From Actinomycetes bacterium (GTDB lineage Bacteria; Actinomycetota; Thermoleophilia; Solirubrobacterales; 70-9): a stretch of DNA of 64,000 bases. Positions 1 to 10,479 of this stretch are shown one piece after another. A model generated the notes under the pieces. It was not told the origin of the DNA, did no database searches, and saw nothing but the letters and a program-made list of their open reading frames with translations. Position 1 is the stretch's first letter. The number at the start of each line of letters is the position of its first letter. Position numbers and translations under genes: made by a program. Location of the stretch: positions 373,501-437,500 of the forward strand of contig BOKP01000003.1 of NCBI GenBank assembly GCA_016861045.1, in the 5' to 3' direction.

Positions 1-60
1 GAGCAGGTCGAAGGGGCCGGTGAAGACGTCGAGATCGAGCTCGAGGTCGGCGGTGCGCAC
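1..60 (-). CDS. scpA: Segregation and condensation protein A, N-terminal fragment
   Basis: Only the first 20 codons lie in the window; the gene runs off the left edge. The fragment ends in DVFTGPFDLL, the conserved opening of ScpA (consensus F-x-G-P-L-D-L-L), the kleisin subunit that works with Smc and ScpB in chromosome condensation. The GTG at 60 is the only plausible start in frame between the trpS stop and the motif. It follows trpS by 31 bases on the same strand, so the two may be co-transcribed. The identification rests on a single motif. Confidence 0.7.
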   Translation of the reverse strand, partial: MRTADLELDLDVFTGPFDLL

Positions 61-91
61 GAACGGGAGATTAGGCGGGCTGCCGGTCGGC

Positions 92-1144
92 CTACCGCTC
101 GCGCGGCCCGGCGACGCCCATCGCCTCGCGGACGTCGGCGAGGACCGGGCCGCAGAGCGCCCGCGCCTTGACGGCCCCGGCGGCGAGCGCGCGCTCGAGC
201 TCGGCCGGGTCGGCGCGGAGCTCCGCGTACCGCTCGCGGACCGGCGTCAGGAACTCGACCACGGCGTCGCCGACCGCCGCCTTGAAGTCCCCGTAGCCGC
301 TGCCCTCGAACTCCGCCTCGACCTGCTCGGGGCCGACGCCGCGGGCGACGCAGAGGATCTCGATCAGGTTCTCGATCCCCTCCTTGCCGCCCCCGGGCCC
401 GCCGCGCCGGACCTCGCGTCCGGAGTCCGTGACGGCGCCCTTCAGCTTCCCGCGGATCCGGTCGGGCTCGTCGAGCACGTAGACCGTGCCCGCCTCGCTG
501 CCGCCGGTCGTCGACATCTTGCTCGTCGGGTCCTGGAGGTCCATGACCCGCGCGCCGACCGCTGGGATGCGGTGCTCGGGCACCACCAGGGTCTCGCCGA
601 AGCGCTCGTTGAAGCGGCGGGCGATCTCGCGCATCAGCTCGACGTGCTGACGCTGGTCGTCGCCGACCGGGACCTCGGTGGCGCGGTAGGCGAGCACGTC
701 GGCCGCCATCAGGATCGGGTAGTTGAAGAGGCTCGCGGGGACGAACGCGCCGCTCTTCCCCTCGGCCAGCTCCCGCTTCGCCTTCCACTGGTGCATGCGG
801 TTCAGGTCCCCCCAGGCGGTGACCGCGCCCAGCAGCCAGGTCAGCTCGGTGTGCTCGCGGACGTCCCCCTGGCGGAACAGCACGCAGCGATCGGGGTCGA
901 GGCCCGCGGCGAGCAGGATCGCGGTCGTGTCGTAGAGCCGCTCGCGGAGGTCGGCGGGGTCGTAGGCGACCGTAGTCGCGTGCAGGTCGACGATGCAGAA
1001 GATCGCCTCGTCGGCGGCTGCCGCGCCATCCTGCCCGGCGACGTACTGACGGATCGCGCCGATGTAGTTGCCGAGGTGCTTGCGGCCCGTCGGCTGGATC
1101 CCGCTGAAGATCCGCCGTCCCGCGTTGTTCGCGCCCGCGCCCAC
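92..1144 (-). CDS. trpS: Tryptophanyl-tRNA synthetase
   Basis: Charges tRNA-Trp with tryptophan using ATP; a cytosolic class I synthetase. The N-terminus carries GIQPTGRKHLGNYIGAI, with the HIGH-type signature in the form HLGN. SKMSTT, the KMSKS-type loop, lies in the second half. The GTG at 1144 is chosen as start because it leaves a short leader before RRIFSGIQPTG and gives 350 residues, close to the usual 330-350. Reading can extend to 1213 but only through Pro/Gly/Arg-rich sequence that looks untranslated. It is divergent from ku, with about 130 bases between the two starts, and is followed on its own strand by scpA. Confidence 0.95.
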   Translation of the reverse strand: MGAGANNAGRRIFSGIQPTGRKHLGNYIGAIRQYVAGQDGAAAADEAIFCIVDLHATTVAYDPADLRERLYDTTAILLAAGLDPDRCVLFRQGDVREHTELTWLLGAVTAWGDLNRMHQWKAKRELAEGKSGAFVPASLFNYPILMAADVLAYRATEVPVGDDQRQHVELMREIARRFNERFGETLVVPEHRIPAVGARVMDLQDPTSKMSTTGGSEAGTVYVLDEPDRIRGKLKGAVTDSGREVRRGGPGGGKEGIENLIEILCVARGVGPEQVEAEFEGSGYGDFKAAVGDAVVEFLTPVRERYAELRADPAELERALAAGAVKARALCGPVLADVREAMGVAGPRER

Positions 1145-1275
1145 GGGCGGGGAATCTACTCGCCGGGGCTGGGCCCGACCGGATCCGGGGGCCGGGCCCG
1201 CCGCCGGGCGCAAGATCGCGACCGATCACCGGGTTTGAAGCGGATGCGGCACGGTATCGTCGAAAGACTGCATCC

Positions 1276-2172
1276 ATGCCGCGCGCGATCTGGACAGGCA
1301 CGATCAGCTTCGGGCTCCTGAACGTGCCCGTGAAGCTCTATTCCGCGGTCTCGAGCAAGGCGATCCGCTTCCGCGAGCTGCGCGCGAAGGACGGCTCCCG
1401 AGTGCGCCACAAACGCGTCGCCGAGGCCGACGAGGAGGAGGTCGCGTACGAGGACCTCGTCAAGGGCTACGAGATCGCTCCCGACCGGTACGTGATCCTC
1501 TCCCGCGCCGAGCTCGAGGCGCTCGATCCGAAGCGGTCGAAGGCGATCGAGATCGAGGACTTCGTCGACCTCGAGCAGATCGACCCGATCTACTTCAACC
1601 AGCCCTACTACCTCGGCCCGGCGCCGGGCGCCGAGCGCGCCTACGCCCTGCTCGCCGAGGCGATGGGCGAGCAGCGGAAGGTGGCGATCGCCCGCTTCGT
1701 CCTCCGCAACCGCGAGAGCCTGGCGGCGATCCGGGCGGCCGATGGCGTGCTGACGCTGGCGACGATGCGGTTCGCCGACGAGGTCGTCCCGCCGGCCCAG
1801 CTCGAGGGCCTGCTCGGCGAGGAGCCGGAGACGCCGCCGCGCGAGCAGGAGGTCGAGATGGCGAAGCGGCTCATCGAGTCGCTGGCGAAGGACTTCGACC
1901 CGGGTGCCTACGAGGACGAGCATCGGGCCGAGCTGCTGGCGATGATCGAGCGCAAGGCCGCCGGCGAGGACGTGCTCGCGGCCGCGCCCGAGGCGCCGAA
2001 GCCGACCCGGGCGCCGGACCTGATGGCCGCCCTCGAGGAATCGCTGGCGGCGATCGAGGGCGAGGAGCTCGGCGGCGCCGGCAAGCCGGCGAAGCCGAAG
2101 GCCCGCAAGGCGGCCGCCAAGAAGCCGGCGAGCAAGGCGAAGAGCAAGTCGAAGGCCAAGGCCGCGAAGTAG
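1276..2172 (+). CDS. ku: Ku homodimeric DNA end-binding protein
   Basis: Bacterial Ku threads onto broken DNA ends and recruits LigD for non-homologous end joining. The N-terminus MPRAIWTGTISFGLLNVPVK is the hallmark of the bacterial Ku core. The 298-residue protein has the usual core of about 250 residues followed by a Lys/Ala-rich tail (KPKARKAAAKK and on), a feature of many actinobacterial Ku proteins that helps DNA binding. The partner polymerase gene begins right at the stop codon in the -1 frame, an unusual arrangement described under findings. The start ATG follows a spacer shared with the divergent trpS. Confidence 0.96.
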   Translation: MPRAIWTGTISFGLLNVPVKLYSAVSSKAIRFRELRAKDGSRVRHKRVAEADEEEVAYEDLVKGYEIAPDRYVILSRAELEALDPKRSKAIEIEDFVDLEQIDPIYFNQPYYLGPAPGAERAYALLAEAMGEQRKVAIARFVLRNRESLAAIRAADGVLTLATMRFADEVVPPAQLEGLLGEEPETPPREQEVEMAKRLIESLAKDFDPGAYEDEHRAELLAMIERKAAGEDVLAAAPEAPKPTRAPDLMAALEESLAAIEGEELGGAGKPAKPKARKAAAKKPASKAKSKSKAKAAK

Positions 2173-2249
2173 AGATCGACGGCCGCCGGCTGTCGATCAC
2201 CAACCTCGACAAGGTCCTCTACCCCGAGGCGGGCTTCACCAAGGGCGAG

Positions 2250-3059
2250 GTGATCGACTACTACGTCCGGATCGCGCCGGCGCTGCTGCCGCACCTGCGC
2301 GACCGCCCGCTCACCGTCGTCCGCTTCCCCGACGGCGTCGAGGGCAGGCACTTCTTCGAGAAGAACAGCCCCTCGCACCGTCCCGGCTGGGTCCGGACGG
2401 CGCCGATCGGGGTCGGCGGCCGGGCCGGAATCGTCGAGTTCACCGTCTGCGACGACCTGCCGACGCTCGTCTGGCTCGCCCAGCTCGCGGCGATCGAGCT
2501 CCACCCCTCGCTCGCCCTCGCATCCGACCACGAGCGCCCGACGGTGCTCGCGTTCGACCTCGATCCGGGCGAGCCGGCGACGGTCGTCGAGTGCTGCGCG
2601 GTGGCGCTGCGGATCCGCGAGCTCTTCGCCGAGCTCGGGCTGGCGGCGTTCCCGAAGACGTCGGGGGCGAAGGGGATGCAGGTCTACGTGCCGCTCAACG
2701 GGGAGCTCACCTACGCGACGACCAAGCCCTACGCGCGCGCCGTCGCGCGGGCGCTCGAGAGCGCCGAGCCCGGCCTCGTCACGTCGCGGATGACGAGGTC
2801 GCTTCGACCCGGCAAGGTGTTCGTCGACTGGAGTCAGAACACGCGCACGAAGACGACCGTCGCCGCATACTCGCTGCGGGCCGGGGCGCTGCCGACGGCC
2901 TCCGCCCCGCTCCGCTGGGACGAGGTCGAGGCGGCGGCTTCCGCGAGCAGCCCGGACGAGCTCCGGTTCGGCGCCGGAGAGGTCCTCGAGCGGTTCGGGC
3001 GCGACGGCGACCTGTTCGCGCCGGTGCTCGAGCTCGAGCAGGAGCTGCCGAGCCTCTGA
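2250..3059 (+). CDS. LigD-type NHEJ polymerase domain protein (start uncertain)
   Basis: Stand-alone primase/polymerase domain of the LigD type, which fills or extends DNA ends held by Ku. AFDLDPGEPA holds the catalytic Asp pair, EGRHFFEKN the phosphate/NTP-binding region, and MTRSLRPGKVFVDWSQN the conserved C-terminal block. No ligase or nuclease domain is attached. The first standard start codon is GTG 2250, but family-conserved residues (SITNLDKVLYPEAGFTKGE) are encoded just upstream from about 2193. That upstream frame has no ATG, GTG or TTG and stays open into ku. Either a non-canonical start (CTG 2190, ATC 2175) or a -1 frameshift from ku must supply them. The function is clear; the true 5' end is not. 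Confidence 0.88.
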   Translation: MIDYYVRIAPALLPHLRDRPLTVVRFPDGVEGRHFFEKNSPSHRPGWVRTAPIGVGGRAGIVEFTVCDDLPTLVWLAQLAAIELHPSLALASDHERPTVLAFDLDPGEPATVVECCAVALRIRELFAELGLAAFPKTSGAKGMQVYVPLNGELTYATTKPYARAVARALESAEPGLVTSRMTRSLRPGKVFVDWSQNTRTKTTVAAYSLRAGALPTASAPLRWDEVEAAASASSPDELRFGAGEVLERFGRDGDLFAPVLELEQELPSL

Positions 3060-3065
3060 GCCGGC

Positions 3066-4633
3066 TCAATCGAGCGCTTGGCGGATCACCGGGTTGCGGG
3101 CCGCGCCGGCCTCGTCGAGGCGCCGGACCGGCGTCGTGTAGGGCGCCCGCCGGGCGATCTCGGGATCCTCCTCCGCCTCGGCGAGGATCGCCTCGACCGC
3201 CGCGGCGAAGCCGTCGAGGGACTCACGGGTCTCGGTCTCCGTCGGCTCGATCATCAGCGCCTCGTCGACGAGCAGCGGGAAGTAGACCGTCGGCGGATGC
3301 ATCCCGTGATCGAGGAGGCGCTTGGCGAGATCCAGGGTCTTGATCCCGAGCTCCCGCTTGGCGCCGCTGCCGGAGAGCACGAACTCGTGCATCGGCCGCC
3401 GGTCGAAGGCGAGCGGCAGGTAGCGGCCGGTGCGTCCCTCCCGCATCCGCGCGAGCAGGTAGTTGGCGTTGAGGACGGCGGTCTCCGACGCCTCGGCGAG
3501 CCCGTCGGCGCCGAGGCTGAGGATGTAGGCGTAGGCGCGGACGAAGACGCCGAAGTTGCCCTGAAAGCCGCGCAGGCGGCCGATCGAGCGCGGATGCTCC
3601 GCTTCGTCGCGGAGGTCGAAGCGGGTCGCGCCGGCACCGTTGCCGCCGGCGCCCTCGACCCGCTCGACCCGCGGCACCGGCAGGAACGGCTCGATCCGGT
3701 CGGAGACGGCGATCGGTCCGGCCCCGGGCCCGCCGCCGCCGTGGGGCTGGCTGAACGACTTGTGGAGGTTGACGTGGACGATGTCGAACCCCATGTCGCC
3801 GGGCCGGGAGTGGCCCATGATCGCGTTCAGGTTGGCGCCGTCGTAGTACAGCGTCCCGCCGGCCTCGCGAACGGTCGCCGTGATCTCGGCGATGTTCGGG
3901 TCGAAGAGGCCGAGCGTGTTCGGGTTGGTCAGCATCAGGCAGGCGACGCTCTCGTCCGTCTTCGCCCGGAGGTCGTCGAGGTCGACGCCGCCCCGCCCGT
4001 CGGTCGCGATCTTCACGACCTCGTAGCCGGCCATCGTCACCGACGCCGGGTTGGTGCCGTGCGCGGTGTCGGGCGCCAGCACCCGGGTCCGGATCTCTCC
4101 CTCGCCGCGGTCGGCGTGGAAGGCGCGCGTCAGCAGGAGCCCGGCGAGCTCGCCGTGCGAGCCGGCCGAGGGCTGCAGGCTGACGTGCGGGAGCCCGCAG
4201 ACCTCGCTCAGCGCGCGCTCCAGCGACCAGATCAGCTCGAGCGCTCCCTGGGCGCGGGCCGGGGCCTGGGCCGGGTGCAGCCGCGCGTACCCGGGGAGCG
4301 CCGCCACGCGCTCGTTCAGCCGCGGGTTGTGCTTCATCGTGCACGAGCCGAGCGGGTAGATGCCGGAGTCGAGATCGAAGTTGCGGCGCGAGAGGCGGGT
4401 GTAGTGGCGGACGATCTCCGGCTCCGAGACCTCCGGCAGCCGCGCCGGCTCGCGGCGGAGCAGCGCCGCCGGGATCAGCTCGTCGATCGGCCGGTCCCCG
4501 CCGGGGACGCCGGACGGAGGGACGGCCGCGGCGCGGCGGCCGGGGACCGAGCGCTCGAAGATCGTCGTCGCCCGCTCCCGCTGCATCGGCGTCGGGACGG
4601 CGGCGGTCGCCGGCGGGTTGACGTCGGCCCCGC

Positions 4634-4637
<4 letters not shown>
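3066..4637 (-). CDS. gcvPB: Glycine dehydrogenase (decarboxylating) subunit 2
   Basis: C-terminal half of the split P-protein, the PLP enzyme that decarboxylates glycine and passes the aminomethyl group to lipoyl-GcvH. The PLP-binding lysine sits in NLHKSFSQPHGGGGPGAGP. GIYPLGSCTMKHNPR is another family block. The length of 523 residues fits the two-subunit form. The ATG at 4637 overlaps the gcvPA stop as ATGA, so translation is probably coupled. Reading could extend upstream, but only through a frame shadow of gcvPA. Confidence 0.96.
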
Positions 4638-6010
<1,373 letters not shown>

Positions 6011-6209
6011 GCGCGGCAGGTTAGATCAACCGGCGGGATCCTCCGCCTCGCCTCCGGTCCGGCCGGCCCCGGCGGCGGGCTCGCCCGATCGCCCGAGCGG
6101 ATCTTCCGCTTCGCGCCCTCTCGGCCCGGCGCGCCGGCGGGCCGAGCGCGCCTGCGCCCGCCCGGCTGGGGATGCCCCTCCCCGGCGAGAGCCGGCACCC
6201 GGCCGGAGG

Positions 6210-6593
6210 TCAGGTGCGGCTCCGCGACCACGCCCGGCCGATCAGCGCCGCGACGGCGATCGCGGTCGCGGCGCCAGCCGCGGCGAGCCGCGGATCGCGG
6301 ATCGGCCTGAACTCGGCGCCCGATTCCCGCACCTCGATGTAGCCCAGCGGCGAGACGATCCCCCCTCCCCCTCCGCCGGAGCCCTCGCCGCCGCCCTCGC
6401 CGCCGGCGCCGCCTCCGAAGCCCCAGCTCGCCCGGGCGACCGGGATCACGGTCACGTCGCCGCGCTCCACGGCCGGCCCGAAGACGGCCGATGACCGCGC
6501 CCGGGCCCCGATCCGCTCGGCCAGGGCCGCCAGGAACCTCCCCGTCTCGGCCGCCCTGCCCACCTCCGCCTCGATCTCGTCGGGTGTGGCCAC
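6210..6593 (-). CDS. GerW/YtfJ-like protein in the gcv operon
   Basis: This 127-residue protein resembles the sporulation protein YtfJ/GerW family. Residues about 35-62 read SSAVFGPAVERGDVTVIPVARASWGFGGG, and after a long Gly/Glu-rich linker comes IVSPLGYIEVRESGAEFRPIRD, the family's second conserved block. A hydrophobic C-terminal helix (AAAGAATAIAVAALIGRAW) suggests membrane anchoring. Family members are common in non-sporulating actinobacteria and have no agreed biochemical role. It sits between gcvH and gcvPA in the same direction. About 200 GC-rich bases separate it from gcvPA; they hold no convincing gene, and a glycine riboswitch was looked for there but not found. Confidence 0.75.
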   Translation of the reverse strand: MATPDEIEAEVGRAAETGRFLAALAERIGARARSSAVFGPAVERGDVTVIPVARASWGFGGGAGGEGGGEGSGGGGGGIVSPLGYIEVRESGAEFRPIRDPRLAAAGAATAIAVAALIGRAWSRSRT

Positions 6594-6661
6594 GGACGGA
6601 ACCTACCGCGCGCGCGGCCGCGGGTGGGATCGCGCGGGACGCGGTCGTCGACGCCGGCCCG

Positions 6662-7054
6662 TCAGTCGGCGACCAGGTCCCGGTAGGCGGCGGCGTCGAG
6701 AAGCCGGTCCGCCTCCCCGGGGTCGCCGAGGCGGATGCGGACCATCCAGCCCTCGCCGTAGGGATCTGTGTTGATCAGCTCCGGGTTCGTGCCGGCCCGC
6801 TCGTTGACTGCCACGATCTCGCCGCTGAGGGGGGCGATCACGTCGGAGACGGCCTTGACCGACTCGACCTCGGTGTAGGGCTCGTCCTTGGCGATCGTCG
6901 CCCCGACCTCGGGCGGGTCGAAGAAGACGACGTCGCCGAGCGAGTCCTGCGCGAACCAGGTGATCCCGAGCGTCGCCTCCTCGCCCTCGATCCGCGCCCA
7001 GTCGTGCTCGGGGTGGTAGCGCAGGTCCTCCGGGTAGCTCTCCTCGGTTGCCAT
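6662..7054 (-). CDS. gcvH: Glycine cleavage system H protein
   Basis: Lipoyl carrier that shuttles the methylamine group between P, T and L proteins. The lipoylated lysine is in VESVKAVSD. RYHPEHDWARIEGEEATLGIT and GEIVAVNERAGTNPELINTDPYGEGWM are family blocks. The length of 130 residues is typical. The ATG at 7054 is preceded by AGGAAAGGACG, a good ribosome-binding site, and lies 14 bases after the gcvT stop, placing it in the gcv operon. Confidence 0.97.
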   Translation of the reverse strand: MATEESYPEDLRYHPEHDWARIEGEEATLGITWFAQDSLGDVVFFDPPEVGATIAKDEPYTEVESVKAVSDVIAPLSGEIVAVNERAGTNPELINTDPYGEGWMVRIRLGDPGEADRLLDAAAYRDLVAD

Positions 7055-7068
7055 CTCGTCCTTTCCTG

Positions 7069-8157
7069 TCAGGCGCTCTTCTCGTACAGCGGCTTGGCGC
7101 GGATCTCCGCCGGCCGGCGGCGGCCGCGAACGTCGACCTCGATCGCGGTGCCGGGCTCGGCGATCCCGGCGCGAAGGTATCCCATTCCGATCCCGATCCC
7201 GAGCGAGGGCGAGAAGCTGCCGCTGGTGACGGCGCCGACCGGCTCGCCGCCGAGCAGGATCGGGTTGCCCCGGCGCGGGATCCCACGCCCCGTCATCGCG
7301 AAGGCGACGAGGCGCTCGACGGGCCCCTCGGCGCGGACGGCGGCGATGGCCGCCGCGCCCGCGAAGCCGGTCTCCTCCTTGCAGCACCAGCCGAGGCCGG
7401 CCTCGATCGGGTTGCGGTCGGGTCCGATGTCGTTGCCGTGGAGGTGGAAGCAGGCCTCGAGCCGGAGCGTGTCGCGGGCGCCGAGCCCGCAGGGCGTGAC
7501 CGCGGCCGCCGCGAGCGCCCGCCACAGCGCCGGGGCGTCGGCCGGGGCGACGAGGACCTCGACCCCGTCCTCGCCGGTGTACCCCGTCCCGCAGACCAGC
7601 GCCCTCGCGCCCGCGACCTCCAGCGTCGAGGCGCGCATCCGCGCCGGCAGCTCCGCCGACGCGAGGCCGGCGACCGCAGCCCGCGCCTCGGGTCCCTGGA
7701 CGGCGATCATCGCGAAGTCGGGCGCGCGATCGACGACCTCGACGTCGAACCCCGCCGCGAGCTCGCCGAAGCGCGCCAGGTCCCGGTCGTGGTTGGCGGC
7801 GTTGGTGACGGTCAGGTAATCGACCCCCCAGCCGTCGGGCCGGTAGCTGAAGAGGTCGTCGAGGATGCCGCCGTCGTCGGCGCACAGGCACGAGTACTGG
7901 GCGCCTCCGGGCGCCAGCCTCGTCACGTCGTTGGAGACCGCGTGCTGGAGGAAGGCGGCCGCGTCGCCGCCCCGGGTTCCGACCTGGCCCATGTGGGAGA
8001 CGTCGAACATCCCCGAGCGCTCGCGAACCGCGAGGTGCTCGGCGGCGACCCCCTCGTACTGGACCGGCATCTCCCAGCCGGCGAACGGGACGAGGCGGGC
8101 GCCGGCGGCGACATGCTCGCCGTGCAGCGGCGTCTTGCGGAGCTCCCCGGCGGTCAC
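7069..8157 (-). CDS. gcvT: Aminomethyltransferase (glycine cleavage T protein)
   Basis: Transfers the methylene group from aminomethyl-lipoyl-GcvH to tetrahydrofolate and releases ammonia. KTPLHGEHVAAGARLVPFAG at the N-terminus and FDVSHMGQV are diagnostic, and the C-terminus ends in the usual barrel domain with PLYEKSA. The length is 362 residues. The start is GTG 8157. It is the first gene of the minus-strand gcv operon, so the operon promoter should lie between 8158 and the divergent esterase start at 8217; no clear -35/-10 pair is visible there. Confidence 0.96.
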   Translation of the reverse strand: MTAGELRKTPLHGEHVAAGARLVPFAGWEMPVQYEGVAAEHLAVRERSGMFDVSHMGQVGTRGGDAAAFLQHAVSNDVTRLAPGGAQYSCLCADDGGILDDLFSYRPDGWGVDYLTVTNAANHDRDLARFGELAAGFDVEVVDRAPDFAMIAVQGPEARAAVAGLASAELPARMRASTLEVAGARALVCGTGYTGEDGVEVLVAPADAPALWRALAAAAVTPCGLGARDTLRLEACFHLHGNDIGPDRNPIEAGLGWCCKEETGFAGAAAIAAVRAEGPVERLVAFAMTGRGIPRRGNPILLGGEPVGAVTSGSFSPSLGIGIGMGYLRAGIAEPGTAIEVDVRGRRRPAEIRAKPLYEKSA

Positions 8158-8216
8158 GCGCTCAGGCTACCGGCGGGTACGCGGGCACGCGGCCTCGCGC
8201 GGGTAGTGTGCGGGCG

Positions 8217-9284
8217 ATGCGGCTGGTCCACGAGAGCGCGACGGACGAGGGCGAGCTCGGTCGGCCGTGGAGCCGGCCCTTGGGCGGCACGCTCGACCGC
8301 CTCGTCGTCGAATCCGACCTGCTGGCGGGCAACCCGCTCGGCGATCCGGCGCGACGACCGCTTTACGTGCTGCGCCCGCCCGGCGTCGAGCTCGACCACC
8401 CACGTGAGCTGCCGGCGATCTACGTGATCCAGGGCTACACCGGCCAGCTCGACATGTGGACGAGCCGAAGCGCCTTCGAGCCGACCTTCATCGAGCGGAT
8501 GGACGCGATGCTCGCAACCCCCGAATGCCCCGACGCGATCGTCGTCATGGTCGACTGCTGGACGAGCTACGGCGGCTCGCAGTTTCTCGACTCGACCGGC
8601 ACCGGGCGCTACCAGTCCTACCTCTGCGACGAGGTCGTCCCCTTCGTCGACGAGCGCTATCCGACCGCCGCCGATCGTGAGAGCCGCGGCATCGCCGGCA
8701 AGTCCTCGGGAGGCTACGGCGCGATGGTGGTGCCGATGATGCGCCCCGACGTCTTCTCGGCGCTCGCGACCCACGCCGGCGACTCGCTGTTCGAGCTGTC
8801 GATGCCGCCCAGCATCGCGGCGACGATCCGCACCCTCCGCGATCGCTACGAGTCCTCCTACGACGTCTTCTTCGAGCGCCTGCCGGAGGCCGATCCGTTC
8901 GACTTCGGCCACCACGGCGGGCCGCTGGAGATGTACGGCTACGCCGCCTGCTACTCGCCCGATCCGGCGCGCCCGGGGAAGGCGCTGCTCCCGTTCGAGC
9001 CGGCCAGCGGCCGGATGGTCCACGATGTCTGGGACCGCTGGCTCGACCACGACCCGGTCGTGATGGCCCCGCGCCACGCCGACGCCCTGCGCTCGCTGCG
9101 CCGCGTCTACATCGACGCCGGCAAGGGCGACGAGTACTACCTCGACCTCGGCGCGCAGGCGTTCGCCGCCGAGCTCGGCAAGCTCGGGGTCGAGCACACC
9201 CTCGAGCTGTTCGAGGGCCGCCACGGCGGCATCGCCTACCGCTACCCCGCGGCGATCCGGGAGCTCGCCCTCGCGCTGGAGTAG
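8217..9284 (+). CDS. Esterase-family alpha/beta hydrolase
   Basis: Cytosolic-looking alpha/beta hydrolase of the putative esterase (esterase D / antigen 85-like) family. The nucleophile elbow is GKSSGGYGA (G-x-S-x-G). PAIYVIQGYTGQ is the oxyanion-loop strand and EGRHGGIAYRYP near the C-terminus supplies the likely catalytic His. No signal peptide is visible. ATG 8217 is chosen over the in-frame GTG 8208. The substrate cannot be told from sequence. The stop TAG is one end of a perfect palindrome shared with the convergent ftsZ. Confidence 0.85.
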   Translation: MRLVHESATDEGELGRPWSRPLGGTLDRLVVESDLLAGNPLGDPARRPLYVLRPPGVELDHPRELPAIYVIQGYTGQLDMWTSRSAFEPTFIERMDAMLATPECPDAIVVMVDCWTSYGGSQFLDSTGTGRYQSYLCDEVVPFVDERYPTAADRESRGIAGKSSGGYGAMVVPMMRPDVFSALATHAGDSLFELSMPPSIAATIRTLRDRYESSYDVFFERLPEADPFDFGHHGGPLEMYGYAACYSPDPARPGKALLPFEPASGRMVHDVWDRWLDHDPVVMAPRHADALRSLRRVYIDAGKGDEYYLDLGAQAFAAELGKLGVEHTLELFEGRHGGIAYRYPAAIRELALALE

Positions 9285-9315
9285 GTCGGAGGTCGGAGCT
9301 CCGACCTCCGACCTA
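9282..9315. terminator. Perfect 34-bp palindrome joining two convergent stop codons
   Basis: Positions 9282-9298 are the exact reverse complement of 9299-9315. The half-site is TAGGTCGGAGGTCGGAG, itself containing two copies of GGTCGGAG. The first three bases are the esterase stop codon and the last three are the ftsZ stop codon on the other strand. It is placed as a bidirectional terminator hairpin, although there is no U-tract on either side, which is common in very GC-rich actinobacteria. Confidence 0.75.
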
Positions 9316-10395
9316 GTCGCGCAGGAACGGCGGGATGTCGATCTCGTCGTCGGAGACCTCGAGCGAGCGGATCTCGCGGTCGCTCGGCGGCTGGACGCCG
9401 CGGCGCCGGCTGCGGCGGCGGACCTCCGCGGGCCGGCGGGCGAGCATCTCGAAGCCCTCGAAGCCGGTGGCGATGACCGTGACCCGGAGCTCGTCGCCCA
9501 TCGTGTTGTCGACGACGGCGCCGAAGATGATGTTGGCGCCCTTGTCGGTGGTGGCGGCGACCACCTCCGCGGCCTCGTTGACCTCGAACAGGCCCATGTC
9601 CTCGCCGCCGGTGATGTTGAGCAGCATCCCGGTGGCGCCGTCGATCGACGACTCCAGCAGCGGCGAGGAGATCGCCTCCTTCGCCGCCTCGGCGGCGCGG
9701 CTCTCGCCCGAGGAGGTGCCGATGCCCATCAGCGCCGAGCCGGCGTCGGACATGATCGCCCTGACGTCGGCGAAGTCGAGGTTGATCAAGCCGGGGACCG
9801 TGATCAGGTCGGTGATCCCCTGCACGCCCTGGCGGAGGATGTCGTCCGCCTTTCGGAACGCCTCGCTGATCGGCTCGCGCCGCTCGACGATGTTCAGCAG
9901 CTTCTCGTTCGGGACGATGATCAGGGTGTCGACCTCGTTGCGGAGCTTCTCGATCCCGTCGAGGGCCTGTTGCATCCGCTTCGCGCCTTCGAACTCGAAC
10001 GGCTTGGTGACGACGCCGACGGTCAGCGCGCCGATCTCCTGCTTGGCGATCTCGGCGATCACCGGCGCTGCGCCGGTGCCCGTGCCGCCGCCCTCGCCGG
10101 CGGTGACGAAGACCATGTCGGCGCCCTTCAGGGCCTCTTTGATGTCATCGCGGCTCTCGGCCGCGGCGCCGGCGCCGACCTCGGGCTGCCCGCCGGCGCC
10201 GAGGCCGCGGGTCAGGTCCTGCCCGATCGCGAGCTTGACGTCGGCGTCGCTGGAGCGCAGCGCCTGCGCGTCGGTGTTGACGGCGAGGAACTCGACCCCC
10301 TTGAGCCCGGCATCGACCATCCGCGAGACCGCGTTGCTGCCGCCGCCGCCCGCGCCGACGACCTTGATCACCGCCAGGTAACTGGAAGCCTCCAT
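9313..10395 (-). CDS. ftsZ: Cell division protein FtsZ
   Basis: Tubulin-like GTPase that forms the division ring. [13 protein letters not shown] opens the nucleotide-binding domain, and [14 protein letters not shown] is the tubulin signature G-box. After about residue 315 a short basic linker leads to [13 protein letters not shown], the conserved C-terminal peptide that binds partners such as SepF. The length of 360 residues is normal for actinobacteria. It is last in the dcw order and has its own upstream promoter at 10480-10508. No ftsA is present, as expected for this phylum. Confidence 0.98.
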   Translation of the reverse strand: MEASSYLAVIKVVGAGGGGSNAVSRMVDAGLKGVEFLAVNTDAQALRSSDADVKLAIGQDLTRGLGAGGQPEVGAGAAAESRDDIKEALKGADMVFVTAGEGGGTGTGAAPVIAEIAKQEIGALTVGVVTKPFEFEGAKRMQQALDGIEKLRNEVDTLIIVPNEKLLNIVERREPISEAFRKADDILRQGVQGITDLITVPGLINLDFADVRAIMSDAGSALMGIGTSSGESRAAEAAKEAISSPLLESSIDGATGMLLNITGGEDMGLFEVNEAAEVVAATTDKGANIIFGAVVDNTMGDELRVTVIATGFEGFEMLARRPAEVRRRSRRRGVQPPSDREIRSLEVSDDEIDIPPFLRD

Positions 10396-10479
10396 CTGAG
10401 CTTCACTCGCCTTTCTCTATCCGTCCGGAGCTTGAGTGATAGTTGAGAGTTTGCGCGTCCCAGCCCGCAAACAGCAGCC

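Noticed and set aside
6011-6209. Possible glycine riboswitch upstream of gcvPA
   Set aside because: The conserved aptamer cores were not found on the minus strand; only general GC-rich pairing is seen.
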